Below, in pieces: positions 55,718-64,000 of a DNA stretch of 64,000 bases. The DNA is from Gammaproteobacteria bacterium. GTDB lineage: Bacteria; Pseudomonadota; Gammaproteobacteria; JACKNK01. The DNA is taken from contig JACKNJ010000002.1 in assembly GCA_024234895.1 (NCBI GenBank), forward strand, positions 253,001-317,000. Direction: 5' to 3'. Below the pieces are notes generated by a model, which worked only from the letters and a program-made list of their open reading frames with translations, was not told the DNA's origin and made no database searches. The stretch's first letter is position 1. Each line of letters opens with the position of its first letter. A program made the translations under genes and the position numbers.

Positions 55718-56746
55718 TCAAACAGGGCTCGCCTGAGTTCGCAGCCAGCCCGCGGCCTTCTTCGCGAAGTAGGTCAGGATGCCGTCGGCGCCGGCGCGTT
55801 TGATGCAGACCAGCGATTCCAGCGCGACCTTCTTCTCGTCCAGCCAGCCATTGCGCGCTGCCGCCATGTGCATCGCGTATTCGCCGCTGACCTGGTAGAC
55901 GTAGGTCGGCGCGCCGAATTCGTCCTTCACCCGGCGGACGATGTCGAGGTAGGGCATGCCAGGCTTGATCATGACCATGTCGGCGCCTTCCTCCAGATCG
56001 AGCGCGACTTCCCAGAGGGCCTCGTCGGAGTTGGCCGGGTCCTGCTGGTAGGTCTCCTTGCCGCCTTTGCCGAGATTCGCGGCGGAGCCGACGGCGTCGC
56101 GGAACGGGCCGTAGTAGCTGGACGCGTATTTGGCCGAGTAGGCGAGGATGCGGGTGTGGATGTGGCCGGCGGCTTCCAGTGCGTCGCGCACCGCGCCGAT
56201 GCGACCGTCCATCATGTCCGACGGCGCGACCACGTCGGCGCCGGCCTCGGCGTGCGAGAGGGCCTGCTTGATCAGGACTTCCTTGGTTTCGTCGTTCATC
56301 ACGTAGCCGCTGGCATCGATCAGGCCGTCCTGGCCGTGGGTGGTGAACGGGTCCAGCGCGACATCGGTGATCACACCCAATTCCGGGAACTCGGCCTTCA
56401 GCGCGCGCACCGCGCGTTGCGCCAGACCGTCCGGGTTGAAGGCTTCGCGCGCGTCCAGACTCTTCACGTCCATCGGCGTGACCGGGAATAGCGCGATCGC
56501 CGGGATGCCCAGTGCCAGCAGCTCGCCGGCCTCGCGGCGCAGTTCGTCGATGGTCACGCGCTCGATGTCCGGCATGGAGGGAATCGCGACGCGCCGGTTC
56601 TCGCCTTCCATCACGAACATCGGGTAGATCAGGTCGTCCGCGGTCAGCACCGTCTCGCGCATCAGCCGGCGGCTCCAGTCGTCACGACGCATGCGGCGCA
56701 TGCGCACGCGGGGGAAGGCGCCACGGGTGGTGTCGAAACTGGACAT
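55718..56746 (-). CDS. hemB: Delta-aminolevulinic acid dehydratase HemB, magnesium-type
   Basis: The 342-residue enzyme (ATG at 56746, AAGGAG upstream) has two catalytic Lys regions (ILAYSAKYASSYYGPFRDA and MVMIKPGMPYLDIV) and DVALDPFTTHGQDGLID in place of the zinc-binding Cys triad, the form seen in Pseudomonas that uses magnesium. It condenses two aminolevulinate molecules to porphobilinogen for heme. The EAL-sensor gene nearby also uses heme, but no direct link is implied. Confidence 0.96.
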   Translation of the reverse strand: MSSFDTTRGAFPRVRMRRMRRDDWSRRLMRETVLTADDLIYPMFVMEGENRRVAIPSMPDIERVTIDELRREAGELLALGIPAIALFPVTPMDVKSLDAREAFNPDGLAQRAVRALKAEFPELGVITDVALDPFTTHGQDGLIDASGYVMNDETKEVLIKQALSHAEAGADVVAPSDMMDGRIGAVRDALEAAGHIHTRILAYSAKYASSYYGPFRDAVGSAANLGKGGKETYQQDPANSDEALWEVALDLEEGADMVMIKPGMPYLDIVRRVKDEFGAPTYVYQVSGEYAMHMAAARNGWLDEKKVALESLVCIKRAGADGILTYFAKKAAGWLRTQASPV

Positions 56747-56904
56747 GCGGATTCTCCTTGGCGGGAGCGGGCTGAAAAGGAATCCCGGCATGATACGGCC
56801 TGAGTTAGGCTCCGGCATCCGTTGCGTTTGACGCCGCATGCCATGGCGTTCCCGGCCGGATCATCGCGATCCGGTCTCATTTCGACGAGAGCGATCCCGG
56901 ATAC

Positions 56905-57567
56905 ATGCAGCCTTCCCGTTTGCGTTGGTGGCGTCTGGTTGCCGTGACGTTGCTGGTCGTGGCGATGGCGGTTGCCTGGTCGCATCGTGACTGGCTGGAG
57001 GCGGATGCGCTGCGCGCCTGGCTGAGCGAACGGGCGGCCTGGGCGCCGTTTGTGTTCATGGCCGTCTACGCCTTGCTGACCGTGCTGATGGTGCCGGGCG
57101 CGGCGTTGACGCTGGTCGGCGGCGCCGTGTTCGGGCTGGCCTGGGGCACGCTGTGGAACCTGCTCGGCGCCACCACGGGCGCGGCACTGGCGTTTCTGGT
57201 CGCGCGCCACCTGGCCGCCGAGCCGGTCCGGCGTCGCGCAGGCGGACGTTTGCTGAAGTTGATCGAGGGCGTCGAGGGCGAGGGGTGGCGCTTCGTCGTG
57301 TTCACCCGCCTGGTGCCGTTGTTTCCGTTCGTGCTGCTCAATTACGGTTTCGGCCTGACCCGCATCCCGTTCAGCCACTATCTGATCGCGACCCTGCTCG
57401 CCATGCTGCCGGGTGCGTTGGCCTACACCTGGCTCGGCCATGCCGGCGGCGCGGCGCTGCGCGGTGACGACAATGCCGTCACCCAGGCCTTGCTGGCATT
57501 GGCCGCGCTAGCCGTCGTTTCCTATCTGCCGCGCCTGCTGCGCAAGCGCCGCGTCGATCCGGACTGA
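56905..57567 (+). CDS. TVP38/TMEM64 family membrane protein
   Basis: The 220-residue protein has about five hydrophobic segments and the family core FVFMAVYALLTVLMVPGAALTLVGGAVFGLAWGTLWNLLGATTGAALAFLVARHLA followed by VEGEGWRFVVFTRLVPLFPFVLLNYGFGLTRIPFSHYLIATLLAMLPGALAYTWLG (SNARE-associated/DedA-like). It is an inner-membrane protein. It is followed after four bases by the arsS-like gene, a pairing I recall as common. Confidence 0.92.
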   Translation: MQPSRLRWWRLVAVTLLVVAMAVAWSHRDWLEADALRAWLSERAAWAPFVFMAVYALLTVLMVPGAALTLVGGAVFGLAWGTLWNLLGATTGAALAFLVARHLAAEPVRRRAGGRLLKLIEGVEGEGWRFVVFTRLVPLFPFVLLNYGFGLTRIPFSHYLIATLLAMLPGALAYTWLGHAGGAALRGDDNAVTQALLALAALAVVSYLPRLLRKRRVDPD

Positions 57568-57571
57568 ATTC

Positions 57572-58531
57572 GTGCACGACACCCTTCATCTGCTCCGCCC
57601 CGGTGATTTCCCCGCGCTGCGTCGGCGTCGTCCGACCACCTTGCAGCTCAATCTCGGCTATCGCTGCAACCAGCAGTGCCAGCATTGCCACGTCGCGGCC
57701 AGCCCCCATCGCACCGAGATGATGGCCGCCGAGACGCTGGAGCTGGCGCTGCGCTTTGCCGGGAGACAGGGCATCCGGACTCTGGACCTGACCGGTGGCG
57801 CACCGGAACTGCATCCCGGTTTTCGCGATCTGGTGCGCGCGGCCCGGGCGCGCGGCCTGCATGTGATGGACCGCTGCAATCTGACCGTGCTGCTGGAACC
57901 GGAACAGGCCGGACTGGCCGAATTCCTGGCCGGGAACGAGGTCGAGATCGTCGCCTCCCTGCCCTGCTATCTCGCCGAGAACGTCGATCGCCAACGCGGC
58001 GCGGGCGCTTTCGATGGCAGCATCGAGGCCCTGCGCCGCCTGAATGCGCTGGGCTATGGCCGGGCCGATGGTGGGCGCGTGCTGAATCTGGTCTACAACC
58101 CGCAGGGCCCGCATCTGCCGCCGCCGCAGATTGGCCTTGAGGCGGACTACCGCGCCCGCCTTCGCGCCGATCACGGCATCGAGTTCAACCGCCTGTTCAC
58201 GATCGCCAACATGCCGATCGCCCGCTTCGGCAGCACCCTGGTCTCCCGGCAGGAATTCGAGCCCTACATGGCGCTGCTTCGCGCTGCCCATCAGGATGCG
58301 AACCTCGCTGCCGTCATGTGCCGCGACCTGCTCAGCGTGGACTGGCGCGGACGGGTCCACGACTGCGATTTCAACCAGATGCTCGGGCTGCCTCTCGCCG
58401 ACCGCGCGGCCGCGCCGACTCTGGCCGAACTGATGGATGCCGACCTGACGGACTGGCCGATCGCGGTCGGCGATCACTGTTACGGCTGCACCGCCGGTCA
58501 GGGCAGCAGCTGCGGTGGGGCGTTGACGTGA
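57572..58531 (+). CDS. arsS: Radical SAM/Cys-rich protein, arsenosugar biosynthesis ArsS-like
   Basis: The 319-residue protein has the radical SAM cluster motif YRCNQQCQHCHVAASPHRTEMM, then LDLTGGAPELHPGF, MDRCNLTVLLEP, VASLPCYLAENVDRQRGAGAF and a C-terminal Cys-rich part (VHDCDFNQMLGLPL, HCYGCTAGQGSSCGG). This matches the TIGR04167 family, including ArsS, which attaches a deoxyadenosyl group to methylated arsenic. ArsM is not adjacent, so the arsenic role is inferred. GTG is the likely start and the stop overlaps dtd (GTGA). Confidence 0.85.
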   Translation: MHDTLHLLRPGDFPALRRRRPTTLQLNLGYRCNQQCQHCHVAASPHRTEMMAAETLELALRFAGRQGIRTLDLTGGAPELHPGFRDLVRAARARGLHVMDRCNLTVLLEPEQAGLAEFLAGNEVEIVASLPCYLAENVDRQRGAGAFDGSIEALRRLNALGYGRADGGRVLNLVYNPQGPHLPPPQIGLEADYRARLRADHGIEFNRLFTIANMPIARFGSTLVSRQEFEPYMALLRAAHQDANLAAVMCRDLLSVDWRGRVHDCDFNQMLGLPLADRAAAPTLAELMDADLTDWPIAVGDHCYGCTAGQGSSCGGALT

Positions 58532-58986
58532 TCGGTCTGTTGCAGCGCGTGACCGGTGCCGAGGTGCGCGTCGCGGGCGAGATCGTCGGCGCCATCGATA
58601 CGGGCCTGATGGTACTGGTCGGCCTGGAACGCGGTGACGGCAAGGCGGAGGCCGATCGTCTGCTTGAGCGATTGCTGAATTACCGCGTGTTCGCGGATGC
58701 CGAAGGCAGGATGAATCGGTCGCTGCGCGACATCGACGGCGACCTGATGCTGGTCTCGCAGTTCACCCTCGCGGCCGACACCCTGAAGGGAAACCGGCCC
58801 AGCTTCACCCCGGCGTTGCCGCCGGAGGAAGCCGAACCGTTGTTCGCCTATCTGCTCGATCGCGCCCGGCAATGCCACAGCAAGGTGGCGTCCGGCGTGT
58901 TCGGGGCCGACATGAAGGTCAGTCTGACCAACGACGGCCCGGTCACCTTCACTCTGCGGGTGACGCCAGCGCGAGGTGTTTGGTGA
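58528..58986 (+). CDS. dtd: D-aminoacyl-tRNA deacylase Dtd
   Basis: The 152-residue enzyme has MLVSQFTLAADTLKGNRPSFTPALPPEEAEPLF (SQxxL motif) and the cross-subunit GP motif LTNDGPVTFTLRV. It removes D-amino acids from mischarged tRNAs. Its GTG start overlaps the arsS-like stop. The end overlaps the convergent binding-protein gene by 38 bases. Confidence 0.96.
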   Translation: MIGLLQRVTGAEVRVAGEIVGAIDTGLMVLVGLERGDGKAEADRLLERLLNYRVFADAEGRMNRSLRDIDGDLMLVSQFTLAADTLKGNRPSFTPALPPEEAEPLFAYLLDRARQCHSKVASGVFGADMKVSLTNDGPVTFTLRVTPARGVW

Positions 58987-59836
58987 TTCGCTTCGGTGCG
59001 GTCGCGCCAGTCGGGTTGAGCTGCGCGCGGCTGCTCTCGATCAGCTCCGCGTAAGGCAGGTAGCGCGTTTCGCTGGCGAGTTCAAAACCGGCGAGGCGTA
59101 TCGTCGTCAGCACCTGGTTGCCTGCCTCATCCTTGCTCATCCGCGCCAGCAGGCCCTGGATCGCGACCCGCACCTCCTGGGGCACGTGGGGCGCGGCCGA
59201 TACGGCGATATGCGGGGTCGCCGCGCTGACCTGGATGGTGTTCAGATCGGCGAACTGCGCGACCATCGGCGTCGGCACCATGGCCGCCACGGCGCGCCCG
59301 TCACGAACCATGTCGATGGCTTCCGAGGCGGTGTCGGCGGTGCGGAACAAGGGTTCACGCATCGGATTGTCGTAGAGCTGTTCGAGGCGGATCGCGCCAA
59401 GACTGGGCGGGCCCATGGTGGCGACCGGTCTGCCGACCAGTTCGTCAGGGGAAAAGATCAGGTTGTCCCCGCCGCTCACCAGCGAGTAGCTGACCGTGTC
59501 CGGCACGGCGGCGAGGACCTGGTAGTTCATGTTCTTGGCCCGGTAGCCGGTGAAATGCGCGGCATCCAGCACGAAGTCGAATTCCTCGCGGTTGATGCGG
59601 GTCCAGTAGCTGTAGAAGTCGCGACTGGTCTCGATGCGGATATCGTGACCGGTACGGGCACTGAGGTATTCGGCCAGCGGCGCGTAGGCCTCGCGCGTCA
59701 GGTCCGGGGTCAGGACGGGCTGCACCGCGAGGGTGAAACTGTCCGCGAAAGGGGTCGCGAAGGGCGCGCACAGCACGGCGGCGATCAGGGGGCGGGCGGC
59801 ACGAAACAACTGCCCGCGGGAACGGGAAGTGGACAT
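58949..59836 (-). CDS. PhnD/SsuA-like periplasmic binding protein
   Basis: The 295-residue product (ATG at 59836, GGAGA upstream) has an arginine-rich start and hydrophobic segment (PLIAAVLCAPFATPFADSF), perhaps a Tat-like signal peptide. The PhnD-like domain follows: LAVQPVLTPDLTREAYAPLAEYLSARTGHDIRIETSRDFYSYW, FDFVLDAAHFTGYRAKNMNYQVLA and LVGRPVATMGPPSLGAIRLEQL. It would bind an oxyanion or phosphonate-like solute or serve as a sensor input. No transporter is adjacent. Confidence 0.88.
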   Translation of the reverse strand: MSTSRSRGQLFRAARPLIAAVLCAPFATPFADSFTLAVQPVLTPDLTREAYAPLAEYLSARTGHDIRIETSRDFYSYWTRINREEFDFVLDAAHFTGYRAKNMNYQVLAAVPDTVSYSLVSGGDNLIFSPDELVGRPVATMGPPSLGAIRLEQLYDNPMREPLFRTADTASEAIDMVRDGRAVAAMVPTPMVAQFADLNTIQVSAATPHIAVSAAPHVPQEVRVAIQGLLARMSKDEAGNQVLTTIRLAGFELASETRYLPYAELIESSRAQLNPTGATAPKRITKHLALASPAE

Positions 59837-60022
59837 GGATCGGTCTCCATACGGTGATAGGGAAGGCATGTGGGGTTCCTCGCGTGGCGGAAGGTATACC
59901 AGGTACGTGCCGGGCCGCGCGGATAGATTCATTCTCGTTTCGGCGAATAGCGGTTATGCTTGCCCCGGAACCCCAATGCTGACGGGGTTTCCCGAAATTT
60001 CACGCGTTCACGAGTTGCCTCA

Positions 60023-60616
60023 ATGACTGCCCGTACAGCGTCCGTCCGACGCGACACGCTGGAAACCCAGGTACGAGTCGATGTGAATCTCGACGGTACC
60101 GGAGTGACCAGCTTCACCACCGGTGTCCCCTTCCTCGACCACATGCTCGATCAGATCGGTCGGCACGGCATGATCGATCTCGATATCGACGCCAAGGGCG
60201 ACAACCACATCGACGATCACCACACCGTCGAGGACATCGGCATCACGCTGGGGATGGCGGTCGCGCAGGCGCTCGGCGACAAGAAGGGCATCCGTCGTTA
60301 TGGCCACGCCTACGTGCCGCTGGACGAGGCCCTGTCGCGCGTGGTCATCGACTTCTCCGGCCGTCCCGGTCTGGAGATGCCGGTCGAGTTTCCCGCCGGT
60401 CGTCTCGGCACGCTGGATACCGAGCTGTTCTTCGAGTTTTTCCAGGGCTTCGTGAACCACGCCAAGGCCACCGTGCACATCGACAATCTGCGCGGTCGCA
60501 ACACGCATCACATCGCCGAGACCATCTTCAAGGCCTTCGGGCGGGCGCTGCGCATGGCCGTCGAGCCCGATCCGCGCATGGCCGGCATCCTGCCGTCGAC
60601 AAAAGGCGCTCTGTAG
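60023..60616 (+). CDS. hisB: Imidazoleglycerol-phosphate dehydratase HisB
   Basis: The 197-residue protein has FLDHMLDQIGRHGMIDLDIDAKGDNHIDDHHTVEDIGITLG, with metal-binding HHTVED, and later GRNTHHIAETIFKAFGRALRMA, the second metal site. It is the monofunctional form without the phosphatase domain. It is the first gene of hisBHAF-hisE. Confidence 0.97.
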   Translation: MTARTASVRRDTLETQVRVDVNLDGTGVTSFTTGVPFLDHMLDQIGRHGMIDLDIDAKGDNHIDDHHTVEDIGITLGMAVAQALGDKKGIRRYGHAYVPLDEALSRVVIDFSGRPGLEMPVEFPAGRLGTLDTELFFEFFQGFVNHAKATVHIDNLRGRNTHHIAETIFKAFGRALRMAVEPDPRMAGILPSTKGAL

Positions 60617-60642
60617 CCCTTCAGACCCCCTGAGTTTTCCTG

Positions 60643-61281
60643 ATGAGCAAGACCGTCGCCGTCATCGATTACGGCATGGGTAATCTGCATTCCATCGCGA
60701 AGGCGCTGGAACATGCCGATGCCGACGCGCGCGTTGACGTCACCGCCGATCCGGCGCGCATCCTGGCCGCCGGCCACGTGGTGTTCCCCGGCGTCGGCGC
60801 GATCCGCGACTGCATGCATGAGCTGGAATCCACCGGTCTGCGCGAGGTCGTGCTGCGCGCGGCCGCCGAGCGCCCGTTCCTCGGCATTTGTCTCGGCATG
60901 CAGGCCATGCTCGGCCACAGCGAGGAGAACGGCGGCGTCGCCACCCTCGGCCTGATCCCGGGCGAAGTGCGCTATTTCGGCGATGACCTCGCCGATGCCG
61001 GCGGCACTCGCCTGAAGGTCCCGCACATGGGCTGGAACCAGGTCGCCCAGGTCACGCATCCGCTCTGGGCGGGTATCGACGACGGCACCCGCTTCTATTT
61101 CGTGCACAGCTACTACGCTGATCCCGGCGATGCCGCACATCGCGCCGGCACGTCCGAATACGGACGTGTGTTTACCGCCGCGGTCGCCCGCGACAACCTG
61201 TTCGGCGTGCAGTTCCACCCCGAGAAGAGCCAGAAGGCCGGGTTGCAACTGCTCGCCAATTTCCTCGGCTGGAATGGATAG
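60643..61281 (+). CDS. hisH: Imidazole glycerol phosphate synthase glutaminase HisH
   Basis: The 212-residue protein has the glutaminase triad: Cys in FLGICLGMQAM, and His/Glu in FGVQFHPEKSQ. N-terminal VIDYGMGNLHSIAKALEH and GVGAIRDCM fit HisH. It feeds ammonia to HisF. It is the second gene of the operon, 26 bases after hisB. Confidence 0.97.
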   Translation: MSKTVAVIDYGMGNLHSIAKALEHADADARVDVTADPARILAAGHVVFPGVGAIRDCMHELESTGLREVVLRAAAERPFLGICLGMQAMLGHSEENGGVATLGLIPGEVRYFGDDLADAGGTRLKVPHMGWNQVAQVTHPLWAGIDDGTRFYFVHSYYADPGDAAHRAGTSEYGRVFTAAVARDNLFGVQFHPEKSQKAGLQLLANFLGWNG

Positions 61282-61293
61282 AGGCTTCCAGAG

Positions 61294-62040
61294 ATGTTGT
61301 TGATCCCCGCCATCGACCTTAAAGAAGGCAAATGCGTGCGTCTGCGCCAGGGGCGCATGGAAGACGACACGGTGTTCTCCGATGATCCGGTCGCGGTGGC
61401 CGGACGCTGGGTGGAGGCCGGTGCACGGCGTCTGCACATCGTCGATCTCGACGGCGCCTTCGCCGGCTCACCGCAGAATCGCACGGTGATCCAGAAGATC
61501 GCCGAAACCTACCCGCAACTGCCGATCCAGGTCGGCGGCGGCATCCGCGACGAGGAGACCATCCAGGCCTATCTCGACGCCGGCGTGAGCTGGTGCATCA
61601 TCGGCACCAAGGCCGTGCAGCAGCCCCATTTCATTGCCGATGTCTGCCTTGAATATCCGGGCCACATCATCGTCGGGCTGGACGCGAAGGACGGCAAGGT
61701 CGCCACCGACGGCTGGTCGAAGCTGTCCAAGCACGATGTCATCGATCTGGCCCAGCATTTCGAACGCGATGGCGTCGCCGCGATCGTCTACACCGACATC
61801 AGCCGCGACGGCATGATGAACGGCGTCAACGTCGAGGCCACCGAGGCCCTGGCCGCCGCGATCACCATCCCGGTCATCGCCTCCGGCGGCATCACCAACC
61901 TCGACGACGTGAAGCGCCTGGCCGAGAGCAACGAGCCCGGCATCATGGGCGCGATCACCGGTCGCGCGATCTACGAGGGCACACTGGACTTCGCCGCGGG
62001 CCAGAAGCTGTTCGACCAGTTCCACCCCGAAGGCAAGTAA
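61294..62040 (+). CDS. hisA: ProFAR isomerase HisA
   Basis: The 248-residue beta-barrel begins LLIPAIDLKEGKCVRLRQGRMEDDTVFSDDP with the catalytic Asp, and has HIVDLDGAFAG, VQVGGGIRDEETIQAYLDAGVSWCIIGT, YTDISRDGMMNGVN and VIASGGITNLDD. It isomerises ProFAR to PRFAR. It lies 12 bases after hisH. Confidence 0.98.
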   Translation: MLLIPAIDLKEGKCVRLRQGRMEDDTVFSDDPVAVAGRWVEAGARRLHIVDLDGAFAGSPQNRTVIQKIAETYPQLPIQVGGGIRDEETIQAYLDAGVSWCIIGTKAVQQPHFIADVCLEYPGHIIVGLDAKDGKVATDGWSKLSKHDVIDLAQHFERDGVAAIVYTDISRDGMMNGVNVEATEALAAAITIPVIASGGITNLDDVKRLAESNEPGIMGAITGRAIYEGTLDFAAGQKLFDQFHPEGK

Positions 62041-62054
62041 CAAGGCACTGCGCT

Positions 62055-62828
62055 ATGAGCCTGGCCAAACGCATCATCCCCTGCCTCGACGTGGACAACG
62101 GTCGCGTCGTCAAGGGGGTGAACTTCGTCGACATCCGCGACGCCGGTGACCCGGTCGAGATCGCGCGCCGCTACGACGCCGAAGGCGCGGACGAGATCAC
62201 GTTCCTGGACATCACCGCATCCTCGGATGATCGCGAGACCATGGTGCATGTGGTCGAGCAGGTCGCCAGCGAGGTGTTCATCCCGCTGACCGTCGGCGGC
62301 GGCATCCGCAAGGTCGACGACATCCGCCGCATGCTCAACGCCGGCGCCGACAAGGTCGGCATCAACTCCGCCGCCGTCGCCCGCCCGGAGTTCGTGCGCG
62401 AGGCCGCCGAGCGGTTCGGCTCGCAGTGCATCGTCGTCTCCATCGACGCCAAGCGCGTGAGCGCGCAGGGCGAAGCCCCGCGCTGGGAGATCTTCACCCA
62501 CGGCGGTCGCAAGGCCACCGGTATCGACGCGGTGGAATGGGCCGAACGCATGGTCGAGCTGGGCGCTGGCGAACTGCTGCTGACCAGCATGGATCGCGAC
62601 GGCACCAAGATCGGCTTCGACCTGGACTACACCCGCACCATCAGTGACCGGGTGAACGTGCCGATCATCGCCTCCGGCGGCGTCGGCAACCTCGACCACC
62701 TGGTCGATGGCGTGATCAAGGGCCACGCCGACGCCGTGCTGGCGGCGTCGATCTTCCACTTCGGCGAATACAGCGTCGAAGAGGCCAAGCGTCACATGGC
62801 CGATGCCGGCATCGAGGTCCGTCTGTGA
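62055..62828 (+). CDS. hisF: Imidazole glycerol phosphate synthase cyclase HisF
   Basis: The 257-residue barrel has IIPCLDVDNGRVVKGVNFVDIRDAGDPVE with the catalytic Asp, EITFLDITASSDDRETM, LTVGGGIRKVDDIRRMLNAGADKVGINSAA, LTSMDRDGTKIGFD and IIASGGVGNLDHLVDG. With HisH it forms IGP and AICAR. Its stop overlaps the hisE start by four bases. Confidence 0.98.
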   Translation: MSLAKRIIPCLDVDNGRVVKGVNFVDIRDAGDPVEIARRYDAEGADEITFLDITASSDDRETMVHVVEQVASEVFIPLTVGGGIRKVDDIRRMLNAGADKVGINSAAVARPEFVREAAERFGSQCIVVSIDAKRVSAQGEAPRWEIFTHGGRKATGIDAVEWAERMVELGAGELLLTSMDRDGTKIGFDLDYTRTISDRVNVPIIASGGVGNLDHLVDGVIKGHADAVLAASIFHFGEYSVEEAKRHMADAGIEVRL

Positions 62829-63160
62829 GCCGGGAAACCCTTGCCCGCCTGACCGAGGTGCTGGAGGCGCGCAAGGGCGCGTCGCCGGACAGTTCCTACG
62901 TCGCCAGGCTGTACGCCGGCGGCGTCGACAAGATCCTCAAGAAGATCGGCGAGGAAGCCACCGAAACCGTCATGGCGGCCAAGGACGTGCAGGCCGGTGG
63001 CGAATCATCCAGCTTGGTTTATGAAACTGCGGACCTGTGGTTTCATAGCCTCGTTTTGCTCGCGCACCTGGGGCTTTCCGCCGACGACGTGTTGAACGAA
63101 CTCGATCGGCGTTTCGGGCTTTCCGGCCTTGAAGAGAAGGCCGCGCGCGAAAAGTCCTGA
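62825..63160 (+). CDS. hisE: Phosphoribosyl-ATP pyrophosphatase HisE
   Basis: The 111-residue helical protein has SPDSSYVARLYAGGVDKILKKIGEEATETVMAAKD, whose EExxE acids bind magnesium, and YETADLWFHSLVLLAHLGLSADDVLNELDRRFG. It starts at GTG 62825 inside hisF. HisI, normally between hisF and hisE, is missing here. Confidence 0.96.
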   Translation: MSRETLARLTEVLEARKGASPDSSYVARLYAGGVDKILKKIGEEATETVMAAKDVQAGGESSSLVYETADLWFHSLVLLAHLGLSADDVLNELDRRFGLSGLEEKAAREKS

Positions 63161-63231
63161 CAAGGGCTCATTCCTATAACGCAGCCCGGATCTGACACCG
63201 GGCCAACCACGCAAAAGAGCGGAGAGACATC

Positions 63232-63474
63232 ATGGGTGTCGGTGGAATCAGTATCTGGCAGTTGCTCATCATCCTGGCCATCGTGTTGCTGCTGTTCGGG
63301 ACCAAGCGCCTGCGCAACATCGGCGGCGACCTGGGCGGCGCCATCAAGAGCTTCAAGCAGTCCATGAAGGACGGCCAGCAAGCCGAAGACCCGGCCAAGG
63401 TCGAGGACAAGAAGGACGACGGCGTTGCCGCGGCGTCCACCACCGCGAACAGCGAAAAGACCGACAAGGTCTGA
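63232..63474 (+). CDS. tatA: Sec-independent translocase protein TatA
   Basis: The 80-residue protein has the N-terminal transmembrane helix and hinge of TatA (ISIWQLLIILAIVLLLFGTKRLRNIGGDLGGAIKSFKQSMKDGQQ) and an acidic tail. It polymerises to form the Tat protein-conducting pore. It follows hisE by 71 bases, as in the his-tat clusters of many gammaproteobacteria. Confidence 0.97.
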   Translation: MGVGGISIWQLLIILAIVLLLFGTKRLRNIGGDLGGAIKSFKQSMKDGQQAEDPAKVEDKKDDGVAAASTTANSEKTDKV

Positions 63475-63517
63475 CGGGATGCCCGCTGCGTCGGGCCCCG
63501 CATCGCGAGGTTGAGCC

Positions 63518-63877
63518 ATGTTCGACATGGGCTTCTGGGAACTGGCCATGATCATGCTCGTGGCCCTGGTCGTGATTGGCCCCGAGCGCCTGCCCGGCGT
63601 GGCCAAGCGCATCGGTCTGTACGTCGGCAAGGCGCAGCGCATGCTGGCCGCCGTCAAGGCCGAGGTGAATCAGGAGATCGCCGCCGACGAGCTCAAGAAG
63701 ACGCTCGCCAGGCAGGCAGGCACTGACGGCGGCGAGTTCGAGTTCATCAAGGACGCCAAAAAGGATCTGGAAGACATCCAGACCTCGCTGAACGAACGCA
63801 TCGAGTCCGATCCGCCGCCCGCCGACAAGCGCATCCAACCCCCTCCGGCCAAGGCCGACACGACAGACAAGTCCTGA
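63518..63877 (+). CDS. tatB: Sec-independent translocase protein TatB
   Basis: The 119-residue protein has MFDMGFWELAMIMLVALVVIGPERLPGVAKRIGLYVGKAQRMLAAVKAEVNQEI, where the GPERLP hinge distinguishes TatB from TatA, then an amphipathic helix and a Pro-rich end. It works with TatC to bind twin-arginine signal peptides. Confidence 0.96.
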   Translation: MFDMGFWELAMIMLVALVVIGPERLPGVAKRIGLYVGKAQRMLAAVKAEVNQEIAADELKKTLARQAGTDGGEFEFIKDAKKDLEDIQTSLNERIESDPPPADKRIQPPPAKADTTDKS

Positions 63878-63882
63878 CGCCA

Positions 63883-64000
63883 ATGGCCCAGCAGCCCGAC
63901 CATTCGGTCGAGACCGAACAGCCGTTCATCAGCCACCTGCTCGAACTCCGTGACCGCCTGATCCGCGTGGTCGCCGGCGTGCTGGTGGTGTTCCTGGTGC
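63883..64000 (+). CDS. tatC: Sec-independent translocase protein TatC, 5' part (runs off the right edge)
   Basis: The frame from 63883 reads MAQQPDHSVETEQPFISHLLELRDRLIRVVAGVLVVFLV, with HLLELRxRL, the conserved start of TatC before its first membrane helix. The ATG follows the tatB stop by five bases. The remaining gene lies outside the window. Confidence 0.95.
   Translation, partial: MAQQPDHSVETEQPFISHLLELRDRLIRVVAGVLVVFLV

Overview
The window is a GC-rich, densely coded stretch of chromosome from a gammaproteobacterium. The evidence is gene order: trxA-rho divergent from rhlB, rpsU-yqeY-dnaG-rpoD with tsaD divergent from it, nudE divergent from a yrfG-type nucleotidase, proC-yggT-yggU, and hisBHAF-hisE-tatABC. 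A PEP-CTERM protein, many dispersed palindromes and an arsS-type radical SAM gene would suit an environmental lineage such as the Chromatiales, but the genus cannot be fixed from the sequence. Almost everything is housekeeping; the accessory items are one insertion sequence, a KAP NTPase with a long non-coding neighbour, a tRNA 3' duplication and several repeat families.

Layout: 1-7.5 kb holds plsY (partial), folB-folK, an envelope protein, an orphan ABC ATPase, a lipoprotein peptidase, cca and two secreted proteins. 7.5-10.2 kb holds hslO and gatB. 10.3-12.1 kb holds a PEP-CTERM protein and a type IV pilin that diverge from a shared intergenic region; each has a well-placed sigma-54 (-24/-12) promoter. 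12.1-14.9 kb holds speA and speE. 14.96-16.13 kb is an IS110-family element. 16.2-20.8 kb holds slyD, a HAD phosphatase, tag, htpX and a ketosynthase/acyl carrier protein pair. 20.9-24.3 kb holds the KAP NTPase and a roughly 780 bp gap with two direct repeats, each ending in a DnaA-box palindrome. 24.3-38 kb holds bioD-nudE, a nucleotidase, terB, an HU-like gene, a dynamin-like GTPase, proC-yggT-yggU, rho, trxA, rhlB, a beta-helix protein, folA and a HExxH protein, followed by tRNA-Met. 38-45 kb holds an AIM24-like protein, dihydroorotase, a CNB-FHA protein, pyrE and an ECF sigma/anti-sigma pair, separated by repeat-rich gaps. 45-52.4 kb holds clpX, tsaD, the macromolecular synthesis operon and tRNA-Ile2. 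52.5-60 kb holds a heme-sensor EAL phosphodiesterase, hemB, a TVP38 protein, arsS-like, dtd and a PhnD-like binding protein. 60-64 kb holds the his-tat cluster, with tatC running off the end.

The most striking result is that the IS110 element can be read base by base. Its ends are fixed by restoring an intact genomic palindrome, and its non-coding left end contains a bridge RNA in which both stem-loops and all four target and donor guide segments can be matched by eye to the insertion site and the element's own ends. A circle-junction promoter can also be proposed. The bridge RNA mechanism is established for this family; the reading of this particular element is my inference from sequence.
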